A DNA stretch of 64,000 nt from Austwickia sp. (lineage in GTDB: Bacteria; Actinomycetota; Actinomycetes; Actinomycetales; Dermatophilaceae). Made by a program: the position numbers and the translations under genes. This document shows, piece by piece, positions 25,350-34,048 of this stretch. Positions within the stretch are counted from its first letter, which is position 1, and the number at the start of each line of letters is the position of its first letter. The stretch lies in assembly GCA_016699675.1 (NCBI GenBank), contig CP064985.1:4030001-4094000 (forward strand), given 5' to 3'. The notes below the pieces were generated by a model that saw only the letters and a program-made list of their open reading frames with translations, had not been told where the DNA came from and ran no database searches.

Positions 25350-26252
25350 ATGCCCCGCAGCCTCCCCCGGACCACGACGACCATCGCCACGTCACCGACC
25401 TCGACCCCCCTGTCCCCCGGGCGGGTCGGCCCCCGTCGTCCGGTGCCGTCCGGGATCGTGCGACCGGAGTACGTGGGTCGCGCCGAGCCGGCCCCCTACA
25501 CCGGCCCTGAGGTCAAGGACGCCGAGACCATCGAGAAGATGCGCGTGGCCGGCCGCCTGGCCGCCCAGGCGTTGGCGGCGGGCGGGGCCGCCGTCGCGCC
25601 GGGCGTCACCACCGACGAGCTGGACTGGGTGGTGCACGAGTTCCTGTGCGACCACGGCGCGTACCCCTCGCCGCTGGAGTACCGGGGATTCCCCAAGTCG
25701 CTGTGCACCAGCGTCAACGAGGTCATCTGCCACGGGATCCCCGACGACCGGTCGCTGGCCGAGGGTGACATCGTCAACCTCGACGTGACCTGCTACCTCG
25801 ACGGCGTCCACGGCGACACCAATGCCACCTTCGCCGTCGGCGAGATCGACGCCGAGTCCCAGCAGCTCATCGACGTGACCCGCGAGGCCCTGCGGCGCGG
25901 CATCAACGCGGTCCGGCCGGGTCGCGAGCTCAACGTCATCGGGCGGGTCATCGGGAGCTACGCCAAGCGGTTCGGGATGGGCGTGGTCCGGGACTACACG
26001 GGGCACGGGATCGGGACGGCGTTCCATTCCGGGCTGATCGTGCCGCACTACGACGCGGCCCCCGACTACTCCACCCCCATCGAGGAGGGCATGACCTTTA
26101 CGATCGAACCCATGCTCAATCTCGGCACCCCCGACTGGACGATGTGGGACGACGACTGGACCGTGGTGACCGCCGACCGGCGGCGATCCGCTCAGTTCGA
26201 GCACACGATCCTCGTGACCGCGGCCGGTGCCGAGATCCTCACCCTGGCCTGA
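25350..26252 (+). CDS. map: Methionine aminopeptidase, type I
   Basis: 300 residues; removes the initiator Met from new proteins. The five metal ligands are visible: Asp in NLDVTCYLD and HGDTNATF, His in GHGIGTAFH, Glu in TIEPML and Glu in QFEHTILV. A 50-residue Pro/Thr-rich N-terminal extension with PSGIVRPEYV is typical of the long actinobacterial form (MapB), in which it contacts the ribosome. CACAAT followed by seven bases and the ATG suggests a leaderless transcript. Confidence 0.95.
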   Translation: MPRSLPRTTTTIATSPTSTPLSPGRVGPRRPVPSGIVRPEYVGRAEPAPYTGPEVKDAETIEKMRVAGRLAAQALAAGGAAVAPGVTTDELDWVVHEFLCDHGAYPSPLEYRGFPKSLCTSVNEVICHGIPDDRSLAEGDIVNLDVTCYLDGVHGDTNATFAVGEIDAESQQLIDVTREALRRGINAVRPGRELNVIGRVIGSYAKRFGMGVVRDYTGHGIGTAFHSGLIVPHYDAAPDYSTPIEEGMTFTIEPMLNLGTPDWTMWDDDWTVVTADRRRSAQFEHTILVTAAGAEILTLA

Positions 26253-26274
26253 CTGGCACCCGGAAAGGACCCTG

Positions 26275-27264
26275 ATGGTCACGCGTACGCACCCCCTCGG
26301 CATCGACATCGGCGGCAGCGGCGTCAAGGGCGCTCCCGTCGACCTGACGAAGGGGGACCTCGCCACCGATCGGCTGCGGATCGACACCCCCAAGCCCGCG
26401 ACGCCCGACGCGGTCGCTGGCGTCGTCGCGCAGATCGCCACGCACTTCGCGGACCAGACCGGCGATTCTCCGGTGGGCATCACCATCCCGGGAATCGTGC
26501 GGCACGGGGTCATGCACTCGGCCGCGAACATCGACAAGTCGTGGATCGGGACTGACGTCAACACGCTGTTCAGCGAGCGGCTCGGCCGCCCGGTGACGGT
26601 GCTCAACGACGCCGACGCCGCCGGGGTCGCGGAGATGCACTACGGCGCCGCCAAGGGCGTGCCGGGGACGGTGTTCCTCGCGACGCTGGGGACGGGCATC
26701 GGCACAGCGCTGCTGGTGGACGGCAAGCTGGTCCCCAACTGCGAACTCGGACACCTGGAGCTCGACGGCCACGACGCAGAGTCGAAGGCTGCGGCCTCGG
26801 CGCGCGAGCGGGAGCGGCTCGACTGGGAGGAGTGGGCGGCTCGGCTGCAGCGCTACTTCGCCCACATCGAGATGCTGTTCTCGCCAGACCTGATCGTCAT
26901 CGGCGGCGGCGTCAGCCGCAAGGCCCACAAGTTCCTGCCGATGCTGAACCTGTCCGCCCCCATCGTGCCGGCCACCCTGCGCAACCAGGCGGGTATCGTC
27001 GGCGCGGCCTGGTTCGCCACCGCGGCGGCCGAGGCGGCCCGCCCCGTACGGCGTTCGCCCGCGCGCAAGGCGACGCCGGCGAAGACCACCGCCAAGCGCA
27101 CCGCGGCCCGGTCTGCGGCGACGAAGAGCGCCGCGACCAAGAGCGCGGCCGCCACGAAGGCGACTGCCAAGAAGGCGATCCCGACGAAGGCGACCGCGGC
27201 GACCAAGACCGCCGCGAAGCGCACCGCCGCCAAAGCCACCGCGAGGCGCACCCCGACCAAGTGA
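26275..27264 (+). CDS. ppgK: Polyphosphate glucokinase with histone-like basic tail
   Basis: 329 residues. The ROK-type kinase core phosphorylates glucose with polyphosphate or ATP: phosphate loop GIDIGGSGVKGAPVDL, sugar-site NDADAAGVAE, TLGTGIGTAL, and CELGHLELDGHDAE, the PPGK-specific form of the ROK metal region. After about residue 257 comes a tail of about 70 residues made almost only of Lys, Ala, Thr and Arg (AKTTAKRTAARSAATKSA), like histone H1 or the HupB tail. M. tuberculosis PPGK ends before this (265 residues). The start at 26275 follows GGAAAGGA. A direct link of the tail to polyphosphate is inference. Confidence 0.92.
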   Translation: MVTRTHPLGIDIGGSGVKGAPVDLTKGDLATDRLRIDTPKPATPDAVAGVVAQIATHFADQTGDSPVGITIPGIVRHGVMHSAANIDKSWIGTDVNTLFSERLGRPVTVLNDADAAGVAEMHYGAAKGVPGTVFLATLGTGIGTALLVDGKLVPNCELGHLELDGHDAESKAAASARERERLDWEEWAARLQRYFAHIEMLFSPDLIVIGGGVSRKAHKFLPMLNLSAPIVPATLRNQAGIVGAAWFATAAAEAARPVRRSPARKATPAKTTAKRTAARSAATKSAATKSAAATKATAKKAIPTKATAATKTAAKRTAAKATARRTPTK

Positions 27265-27272
27265 CCGTTCGT

Positions 27273-27312
27273 GACCTGCGCGTTGGGTGCCACGGCACCC
27301 AAAGCGCAGGTC
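27273..27312. terminator. 19-bp hairpin terminator between ppgK and MBL gene
   Basis: 27273-27291 pairs with 27294-27312 with one mismatch and a two-base loop (closing pairs will open to enlarge it). It separates convergent genes and probably works both ways. Confidence 0.8.
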
Positions 27313-27351
27313 GTGAGCGGTCGAGCCCGGCGCGTAAGCTCAGCGCCCGGG

Positions 27352-28005
27352 TCAGGTCAGCGCCGCGGGTGTCCCGTCCGCGAGGTCGACCAGCCGTACG
27401 TCGGGACCGGTGAGATTGTCGATCTGGCCGAGGTAGACCGACCGCCCGCGTGGCTGGAGCAGCCCGTCGTGAATCGGTACGAACCTGCCCGGTCCCACCC
27501 GGCGTACGAACTCGATCGTCTCCTTCATCGCGCACCACGGGGCGTTGATCGGAACGGCGAGCACGTCCACGCGCCCCGGGTCGGCATCGATGGCATCGCC
27601 GGGATGGAACAGGACCGGTTCGCCGTCGGCGCGCAGGACCACGCCGACGTTGCAGATCCGCGGGATGTCGGCGTGGATCACGGCGTGCATCTCGCCCACG
27701 GTCTCGACCGTGAGGCCGCCGATCGTGAACTCGCGACCGCTGGCGAGGTCGTCGACGTCCATCCCCCGCTCGCCCAGTTGGGCCGCGGTCTGCGGCTCGA
27801 CCAGCACGCGCGCCTGCGGGTTGCCGCGCAGCAGCGCGGGCAGCCGCTCGACGTCGCAGTGGTCGGGATGCTGGTGGGTCACGAAGACGGCGTCCAGGTC
27901 GCGGACCTCCTCAAAGGCGGGGGTGAAGCCGCCCGGGTCGATGAGAATCCGCACGTCCGCGACCTCGACGAGCAGGCACGAATGGCCGAGCTGGGTGACG
28001 ATCAT
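27352..28005 (-). CDS. MBL-fold metal-dependent hydrolase
   Basis: 217 residues of the UlaG-like metallo-beta-lactamase superfamily. VTHQHPDHCD carries the HxHxDH metal motif; HPGDAID and PIHDG give further ligands. The strand ILIDPGGF precedes it in the usual place. Relatives are called metal-dependent hydrolase or ascorbate-6-phosphate lactonase-like; the true substrate is unknown. The start MIVTQLGHSC is favoured because CAGGCT lies seven bases before its ATG; an upstream Met is in frame but the added residues do not fit the family. Confidence 0.82.
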   Translation of the reverse strand: MIVTQLGHSCLLVEVADVRILIDPGGFTPAFEEVRDLDAVFVTHQHPDHCDVERLPALLRGNPQARVLVEPQTAAQLGERGMDVDDLASGREFTIGGLTVETVGEMHAVIHADIPRICNVGVVLRADGEPVLFHPGDAIDADPGRVDVLAVPINAPWCAMKETIEFVRRVGPGRFVPIHDGLLQPRGRSVYLGQIDNLTGPDVRLVDLADGTPAALT

Positions 28006-28175
28006 GGGTGTCAGCCTGCTGCTGCCGGAACAACGCACGCAACCGGGCGGCTGCGCCGAATCGACGCTCTCTCAGAGTCGAGGATCGCCCGCGGCGGCAA
28101 CGGACCGAACCGAACCGAGTTGCTTCGGCGTCCGCGCGTGCTCCACCTGCGCTGGGGGCGTCCACACCGGCGACG

Positions 28176-28181
28176 TACCAT
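28176..28181 (+). promoter_or_regulatory. -10 box of leaderless guaB1 transcript
   Basis: TACCAT, six bases, then the GTG start of the IMPDH-family gene at 28188. There is no ribosome binding site, and the frame is open further upstream only as non-conserved sequence. Confidence 0.55.
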
Positions 28182-28187
28182 TCACCG

Positions 28188-29645
28188 GTGGAATTCCTCA
28201 ACGGGCAGCGCCCTGAGTACGACCTGACCTACAGCGACGTCTTCATGGTCCCCTCGCGGTCGGCGGTCGCCTCCCGGCTCGACGTGGACCTCACGACGCC
28301 GGACCGGGTCGGTACGTCGTTGCCCGTCGTCGTGTCGAACATGACCGCCGTCTCCGGACGTCGGATGGCGGAGACGGTCGCCCGGCGCGGGGCCATCGCC
28401 ATCGTCCCGCAGGACATCGCGCCGGCCGCGGTCGAGAAGACGGTGTCGCGGGTCAAGGCGGCCCACCCGGTCTACGAGTCGCCGATCACCGTGCGGCCCT
28501 CCGCCCCGGTGGCCGAGGTGTTGGCGCTGATCGGCAAGCGCGCCCATCGGGCCGCGGTCGCGGTGGAGGACGGCCGGCCGGTCGGCATCATCACCGAGGG
28601 CGACTGCGCCGAGGTCGACCGGTTCGCAACGGTGGGCGAGGTGATGAGCCGGGACCTCGTGACGGTCACGCCCGACGTGGACCTGGCCGACGTCTTCGAC
28701 ACCCTCAACGCCCACCACCTGGGGATGGCTCCCGTGGTCGAGGGCGAGCGGCTGCTGGGCGTCCTGACCCGGACCGGCATCCTCCGGTCGACGATCTACC
28801 GCCCCGCGCTCGACGGCGCCGGTCGGCTCATGATTGGGGCAGCGGTCGGCATCAACGGAGACGTCGCCGGCAAGACCGAGCGCCTCCTCTCGCACGGTGT
28901 CGACGTGCTGGTCGTCGACACCGCTCACGGGCACCAGGACCGGATGCTCGAGGCGCTTGCTGTAGTAAGCACCGTGCGGGACCGGTACGCCGCCGAGAGC
29001 GGCCGTCGCGCCCCCATCGCGGCGGGGAATGTCGTCTCCGCCGAGGGCGCGCGTGACCTCGCCGCGGGCGGCGCGGACATCGTCAAGGTGGGCGTCGGGC
29101 CCGGCGCGATGTGCACCACCCGCATGATGACCGGGGTGGGGCGGCCGCAGTTCTCGGCTGTCCTCGAATGCGCGGCCGCGGCGAAGGAGTGCGGCGCCAG
29201 CGTGTGGGCCGACGGCGGCGTGAAGTACCCGCGCGACGTCGCGCTCGGCCTGGCGGCCGGGGCGGCCAGCGTGATGATCGGGTCCTGGTTCGCGGGCACG
29301 TACGAGTCCCCCGGCGACCTCATGCGCGACGCCGACGGCCGGCTCTACAAGGAGAGCTTCGGGATGGCCTCCGCTCGGGCCGTCCGCAACCGGACCCGCG
29401 AGCAGAGCGCGTTCGCCCGTGCCAGGTCGGCGTTGTTCGAGGAGGGCATCTCGTCCTCGCGCATGTACCTGGAGCCCGCCCGTCCCGGCGTCGAGGACGT
29501 GCTGGACGCGATCGTGTCCGGTGTGCGCTCCGCGTTCACCTACGCCGGCGCCACGACGATCGGCGAGTTCCATGCGCGGGTGATCGTCGGTCTGCAGGGG
29601 GCGGCCGGGTACGACGAGGGCAGGCCGCGGCACACGTCCTGGTAG
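28188..29645 (+). CDS. guaB1: GuaB1 family IMPDH-related protein (probable GMP reductase)
   Basis: 485 residues with a TIM barrel interrupted by a pair of CBS domains (about 95-210; VAEVLALIGKRAHRAAVAVEDG and MSRDLVTVTP). The phosphate/active-site loop is VGVGPGAMCTTRMMTGVGRPQ with the catalytic Cys. Actinobacterial GuaB1 proteins of this length were shown in mycobacteria to act as GMP reductases with CBS domains responding to purine nucleotides, rather than as the essential IMP dehydrogenase (GuaB2). The assignment here rests on length and the VEFLNGQRPEYDLTYSDVFM beginning. Confidence 0.88.
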   Translation: MEFLNGQRPEYDLTYSDVFMVPSRSAVASRLDVDLTTPDRVGTSLPVVVSNMTAVSGRRMAETVARRGAIAIVPQDIAPAAVEKTVSRVKAAHPVYESPITVRPSAPVAEVLALIGKRAHRAAVAVEDGRPVGIITEGDCAEVDRFATVGEVMSRDLVTVTPDVDLADVFDTLNAHHLGMAPVVEGERLLGVLTRTGILRSTIYRPALDGAGRLMIGAAVGINGDVAGKTERLLSHGVDVLVVDTAHGHQDRMLEALAVVSTVRDRYAAESGRRAPIAAGNVVSAEGARDLAAGGADIVKVGVGPGAMCTTRMMTGVGRPQFSAVLECAAAAKECGASVWADGGVKYPRDVALGLAAGAASVMIGSWFAGTYESPGDLMRDADGRLYKESFGMASARAVRNRTREQSAFARARSALFEEGISSSRMYLEPARPGVEDVLDAIVSGVRSAFTYAGATTIGEFHARVIVGLQGAAGYDEGRPRHTSW

Positions 29646-29783
29646 GGGCCGTCCGTCGCACTCGCGGCCGACCGCTCCGCGAACAGCGGCCGCGTCCGCG
29701 ATGTGGACCGCGAGCTGCATTGCCCGGTCGGGCGATTCGACGGCGCCGAGACCGGCAGGTCGGCCCGGGTGTGGGATGGGCCC

Positions 29784-30395
29784 ATGGCCGCCATCGAGAG
29801 CCGCGCGCGGGTGGGCCTCGTGCTGCTCGCCACCGTTCTTGCGGGAGCCTCCTGCTCCGCGCCGGAGCCGGCCACCCGCGCCGCCGGGGGCGCCGAATCG
29901 GTCGTCGCGGTCCCGACGCCCGTCGCCGCCACGAGCACTCCCCCGGCAACAACCCCGCCCATCGACGTGCTCGCGGCCATGCCCGCGGAGGCCAAGCAAC
30001 ACACCGTCAAGGGGGCGGAAGCCTTCGCCCGGTATTTCTTTGAAACGGCCAGCACCCTGAACACGCGACCGATCCCGGGCGCCCTATCGAAGCTCTGCAC
30101 ACCCGATTACACCCTGTGCTCATCGCGCGAGAAGAATACGTCTTGGTTAGCCAGCAACAACTACCACACGTCGGGTAGAGAGCATGACGTTATTGATGCT
30201 GCTGCTATCGCCGACACCCCAGAGCTGACGGCCATTCAGGTGACAATGGCCCTTCAACAACTCTCGACTCGCCTGCTCGACAGTGCCGGCAAAGACGTAG
30301 ATCAGTGGACTACACGCGAATTGATCGGCCTGCGCCTGACGCTCGTCTGGCGAGGCGACCGCTGGCTGGCGGCCAAGTCCGTCAAAGTCTCCTGA
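29784..30395 (+). CDS. Probable lipoprotein, DUF6318 family
   Basis: 203 residues. The N-terminus has a hydrophobic signal (VGLVLLATVLAGASC) with a possible lipobox Cys, then a Thr/Pro/Ala-rich linker, and a domain starting AEAFARYFFETASTLNTRP, the hallmark of DUF6318. It ends RGDRWLAAKSVKVS. From about base 30050 on the DNA has many A/T-ending codons, including a TTA leucine, unlike its neighbours. TGGGAT lies six bases before the ATG. DUF6318 proteins usually stand before a secreted PKD-like protein, as here. Function unknown. Confidence 0.72.
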   Translation: MAAIESRARVGLVLLATVLAGASCSAPEPATRAAGGAESVVAVPTPVAATSTPPATTPPIDVLAAMPAEAKQHTVKGAEAFARYFFETASTLNTRPIPGALSKLCTPDYTLCSSREKNTSWLASNNYHTSGREHDVIDAAAIADTPELTAIQVTMALQQLSTRLLDSAGKDVDQWTTRELIGLRLTLVWRGDRWLAAKSVKVS

Positions 30396-30404
30396 TGAGG
30401 TCGG

Positions 30405-31322
30405 ATGGCGATGATGTTGGCTAAGCTCGCGCTTATGGTAGCGACCGTCATGCCGTGTCTTACCGTGGCGGCCGCCACCCCAGCGCCCGATAGCCCGAAC
30501 ATCAGCGGCCATCTCGACGACGATAAAATCGTGCTTGAGGGCACACTGGCTCGACCAGACTCGCAAGGCGCCTCACCAAATTCACAGCAAGCTGCGGCGC
30601 TTCCGTCTGCCCCTCCAATGGAGTCTCGACGAGTGATCGCATGCGCGGGAAACAGCATTGATGATCCTCGGACCGAGCTTTGCGCGAACGCGATGACTTT
30701 GTGCGTCGGGAAGCCCGGCGTCGGCGCACTCACCCGCATCTACCAACGCCCCGCCGGCAGCACGGAGCCCTGGCAACTCGCCGAGGAGACCTGCGACCCG
30801 GACGCCGTCGAAGGCCCGGCCGCCCGCGACACCACCCTGGCCGACATCGAGCGCGAGTTCGCCGCGACCCCGCTCGCCTCCCCGGGCGCCACGCTGCAGC
30901 CGCCCGGCAACACCACCCTGGTCACGCTGCCGGTCTACTTCACCGCCACCTGGCCGCACGCCGACACCGCCGGCGCCGGCTATCGCCCCGGCCAGACCCG
31001 CACCCTCACCCTGCTCGGCCACCGCGTCGACCTGACGATCACGCTGGCCCACTTCGTCTATGGCTATGGCGACGGCGCGGATTCCGGGCCCACCTCCTCC
31101 CCCGGCGGGCCCTACCCCGGCGGCGATATCACGCACGCCTACCCGCGCGCGGGCACGTACACGCCCACGATCACCGCGGTCCTGACCGCGAGCTACCGCA
31201 TCGACGGCGGTCCGCCGCGGCGCATCGCCAGCACCGCCACGCGCGCCGCGACGCTGCCCACGCTCACGGTGCTCACCGCCCGCAACCGCCTGCTCGACCC
31301 CAGCGCGACGCGCCCGGAGTGA
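30405..31322 (+). CDS. Secreted PKD-like domain protein
   Basis: 305 residues with a signal peptide (LAKLALMVATVMPCLTVAAA). Residues 30-95 form a variable Ser/Pro/Gln-rich part. The C-terminal half has LPVYFTATWPHADT and a PKD-like Ig segment: FVYGYGDGADSG, then ITHAYPRAGTYTPTITAVLT. Genes with this YGDG...HxYxxAGxYxVxxT pattern follow DUF6318 genes in many Micrococcales. The first about 280 bases have lower GC and A/T-ending codons, the rest is as GC-rich as the genome, suggesting a recombination boundary near 30690. It begins ten bases after the DUF6318 stop; both should be one operon. Confidence 0.7.
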   Translation: MAMMLAKLALMVATVMPCLTVAAATPAPDSPNISGHLDDDKIVLEGTLARPDSQGASPNSQQAAALPSAPPMESRRVIACAGNSIDDPRTELCANAMTLCVGKPGVGALTRIYQRPAGSTEPWQLAEETCDPDAVEGPAARDTTLADIEREFAATPLASPGATLQPPGNTTLVTLPVYFTATWPHADTAGAGYRPGQTRTLTLLGHRVDLTITLAHFVYGYGDGADSGPTSSPGGPYPGGDITHAYPRAGTYTPTITAVLTASYRIDGGPPRRIASTATRAATLPTLTVLTARNRLLDPSATRPE

Positions 31323-31351
31323 CCCGCGGGCCCGCGGGCTCGCGGGCTACC

Positions 31352-31885
31352 TCACGTCGACAGCAGGGCGGCGAGGGTGCCGCCGAGTTCGTACGCCGCC
31401 TCGACCCCCGCCTCGTCCACGTCGCCCAGCACCGCGAGGGGTTCGGCGACGGCACGCCACTTCAGGGCGGTCACGATCGACTCGACGGACCGTACCGCTC
31501 CCGTGGTGTCGTAGCGCCCGTGCACGAGCAGGCCGTAGGGCCGCCCCGCCGTACCGGCCTTCCCCGCGGCGCCACCCCCGCCGCCGGCGCCACCCGCGGC
31601 TCCACCCGAGTCGTCCAGCGCGCCGCCGATCTGCAGGAACGTCGCGTCGAACATGTGCTTGAGCGCCCCGCTCATGAAGCCGAAGTTGGCAGGGGTGATG
31701 AGCAGGTAGCCGTCCGCGGCGAGTAGATCGTCCGCGTCGGCCTCGTCGCGGGCGAAGGCGAGGGCCGGTACGTCACGCGTGGTCACGCCCTCGATGTCGG
31801 GATGCCGCGCGCCCTCAAGGGCGGCCTCGGTCAACCGCCGCACCGACGCGGTCGGGGCGTGGTGCACCACGAGCAGGGTGGCCAT
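31352..31885 (-). CDS. NADPH-dependent FMN reductase/flavodoxin-like oxidoreductase
   Basis: 177 residues with a flavodoxin fold: LLVVHHAPTASVRRLTEA as the phosphate loop region, YLLITPANFGFMSGALKHMFD as the flavin-contact loop, then a strand VHGRYDT. A stretch of about 18 Gly/Ala residues (about 31555-31610) is inserted before YGLLVHG and is probably a flexible loop. TAGGGT followed by seven bases and the ATG points to its own leaderless promoter, lying at the end of the DUF2087 gene. Substrate unknown. Confidence 0.78.
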   Translation of the reverse strand: MATLLVVHHAPTASVRRLTEAALEGARHPDIEGVTTRDVPALAFARDEADADDLLAADGYLLITPANFGFMSGALKHMFDATFLQIGGALDDSGGAAGGAGGGGGAAGKAGTAGRPYGLLVHGRYDTTGAVRSVESIVTALKWRAVAEPLAVLGDVDEAGVEAAYELGGTLAALLST

Positions 31886-31895
31886 GATCGGCACC

Positions 31896-32339
31896 CTACG
31901 GTGTACGGCCGGCGAGGTAACCCGGCAGCCACACGGCCTCCCAGGTCGGGATCTCCTGCGCCTGGTGCGGTGCCCGGCGCGGCGCCGCCGACGCAAGCCG
32001 GTAGATCCCGTCGGCCCGGGTGAGGTAGCCGTAGTTCACGAGTTCGCGGCGTAGGTAGGCGACGTCGGGGTGGGCGGTGCGCAGCAGGTCGTTGACCTCC
32101 TTTTCGGGGTAGCTCCGGTGCGGCTCGAAGAGGGTCACGAGCTGGAGGAGTACGCCGGCCCGGGTGCGCCGTTTCGCCGGGATGGCGGTCAGTCGGCCGG
32201 CCTCGAACCATCTGGCCACGAGCCGCTCCTGCTCTCGGCGGGGCCCCTCCGTCAGCTCCTGGCGCGCGGCGGTGTAGGTCTGCCCCGTGGCGCGCATCCG
32301 CGTCCTGATCAGGGCCTTGGTGTCGCGATCCTTCGTCAT
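31896..32339 (-). CDS. DUF2087 family protein
   Basis: 147 residues. The C-terminal domain (about 42-115) matches DUF2087: WFEAGRLTAIPAKRRTRAGV, LVTLFEPHRSYPEKEVNDLL, and LRRELVNYGYLTRADGIYRL, a winged-helix-like fold. The N-terminal DTKALIRTRMRATGQTYTAA resembles short segments found before this domain in actinobacteria. Likely DNA-binding or regulatory, but untested as far as can be told. It lies ten bases upstream of the flavin reductase on the same strand. Confidence 0.78.
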   Translation of the reverse strand: MTKDRDTKALIRTRMRATGQTYTAARQELTEGPRREQERLVARWFEAGRLTAIPAKRRTRAGVLLQLVTLFEPHRSYPEKEVNDLLRTAHPDVAYLRRELVNYGYLTRADGIYRLASAAPRRAPHQAQEIPTWEAVWLPGYLAGRTP

Positions 32340-32562
32340 TCGATCTCACCTCACGCCCGCACGGCCCCAGCCCGGCGCGGTCGGTCCGGTCGATCGTGAC
32401 GATGATGCTGGCCGGAGGATCTGCTCCCCTTCGCCGCGGCGCGGGAGCTGGGGTCCCACGGCAGGCTGGGCGTCGGTCACGCCGCTGATCGCAGCATTCC
32501 ACGGCGACGGCCCGGCGGCCAACCAGGTTTCGGGATGAGGCCGCTTGAGGCACGATCGGGGA

Positions 32563-32727
32563 ATGACCGAATCGCCCACTGTCTGCCCGGAATGCGGCAC
32601 CGCGCTGGTGCGCATGAGCCCCGACCACGTGCCCTCGACCGACAGCGCTCGGACCACGGATGGCGCATCGACGCTGTACTGCCCGCAGTGCAAGCTGGTG
32701 CGTCCGGGCCATCACGCGGGTGCCTGA
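32563..32727 (+). CDS. Small zinc-ribbon protein (54 residues)
   Basis: MTESPTVCPECG and LYCPQCKLVR give two CxxC knuckles 33 residues apart, a zinc ribbon. CACGAT lies six bases before the ATG at 32563. The stop overlaps the possible GTG start of the DUF2254 gene, so translation of the two may be coupled. No function is known. Confidence 0.6.
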   Translation: MTESPTVCPECGTALVRMSPDHVPSTDSARTTDGASTLYCPQCKLVRPGHHAGA

Positions 32728-34048
32728 AGCGTCCGTCGCCTCGGACGGAGCTCGGTCCGGTGTGCGTCCCCGCCTACGCGTCCTGGCCGTGCCCGCCGAA
32801 TCCCGCTGGACGCGGACCTGGCGGCCGTTCTGGACGCTGCCGGCGTCGATTTGCGCCCTGGCCGTCGTCGCGGGCCTGATGCTGCCACCCTTGGAGCAGC
32901 AGTTCTCGACACCGCCTTACGTCTTCCAGGGCGGCCCCGACGGCGCCCGAAGCGTGTTGGGGACCATCGCCAGCGCGATGATTTCGGTGACCGGGCTGGT
33001 CTTCTCGATCACGATGGTCGTCCTGCAGCTGGCCAGTAGTCAGTTCACGCCTCGAGTCCTCGGGACCTTCCTGTCGAGCCGGATCACCCAGGTCACCCTC
33101 GGCGTCTTCACCGCGACGTTCGTCTTCTCGCTGAGCGTGTTGCGCTACGTGCAGGGCTCGAACAACGACGGCGGGCAGTTCGTCCCCCAGCTGTCGGTCT
33201 CGCTGGCCTTTGTTCTCGTCCTGGCGAGCGTCGGCTGCTTCCTGGCCTTCATTCACCACATCACCACGTCCATTCAGGTGTCCCAGGTCATCAGCCGGGT
33301 TGGTGAAGACACGATCGAGGCCATGCAGCAGATCTATCCGGCTCAGCCCGGGGTCGACCTGCCGCACCGAGGCGCCACCTGGTCCCCAGAAGTCGGCACG
33401 TCGCGCGTGGTCGTGACGCTCACGGACCGGCACGGGAGCGTCACGCACATCGATGCCAAGGCCCTCCTGGCCCTGGCCGACCGGCTCGACGCCGTCATCA
33501 CCGTGGACGTCCAGGCAGGCCAGTTCGTCACCGCCGGCCAGCAGATTGCCCGGGTCTGGGGTCGCGACGAGATTGACGAATCCGACGCGGATGCGATCCG
33601 CCGTCGGATCTGGGTGGGCAGCGAGCGGCAGCTGCGCCAGGAGATTGGGTTCGGGCTACGCCAGCTCGTCGACATCGCTGAGCGCGCCCTCTCCCCCGGC
33701 ATCAACGATCCGACGACAGCACTGCAGGTCATCGACGAGATCCACCGCATCCTGCGCGAGCTCGTGGTCCGCGAGATGCCCAGCCCCTACGTCGCGGACG
33801 AACAGGGCAACGTGCGCGTGGTGCACCGTCCCCAGGCCATCGAGGGGTTGCTGCAGATGCCGGTCCGGGAGATCGCGCACTACGGCGCTGACGCGGTGCG
33901 CGTGGTACCGCGCCTCCGCGCGATGCTGATCGACCTGCGGTCCTGCGCCCTCGATCGGTATCGCTCGACCATCGACGCCCTGGTGGAGGAACTGCCGCCC
34001 GGCGAGGACGAATCCGGAAGCGCTGCGTCAGAGGGGGAAGGTCCATGA
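32720..34048 (+). CDS. DUF2254 family membrane protein
   Basis: About 442 residues. Four membrane segments in the first 200 residues (FWTLPASICALAVVAGLMLP; MISVTGLVFSITMVVLQLAS; VTLGVFTATFVFSLSVL; LSVSLAFVLVLASVGCFLAF) are followed by a large cytosolic part with the family motifs SQFTPRVLGTF, HHITTSIQV, GFGLRQLVDIAERALSPGINDP and TALQVIDEI. Function unknown. The exact start is uncertain: GTG 32720 overlaps the zinc-ribbon gene, and a second GTG lies near 32760. It overlaps the MscS gene by four bases. Confidence 0.82.
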   Translation: MPEASVASDGARSGVRPRLRVLAVPAESRWTRTWRPFWTLPASICALAVVAGLMLPPLEQQFSTPPYVFQGGPDGARSVLGTIASAMISVTGLVFSITMVVLQLASSQFTPRVLGTFLSSRITQVTLGVFTATFVFSLSVLRYVQGSNNDGGQFVPQLSVSLAFVLVLASVGCFLAFIHHITTSIQVSQVISRVGEDTIEAMQQIYPAQPGVDLPHRGATWSPEVGTSRVVVTLTDRHGSVTHIDAKALLALADRLDAVITVDVQAGQFVTAGQQIARVWGRDEIDESDADAIRRRIWVGSERQLRQEIGFGLRQLVDIAERALSPGINDPTTALQVIDEIHRILRELVVREMPSPYVADEQGNVRVVHRPQAIEGLLQMPVREIAHYGADAVRVVPRLRAMLIDLRSCALDRYRSTIDALVEELPPGEDESGSAASEGEGP

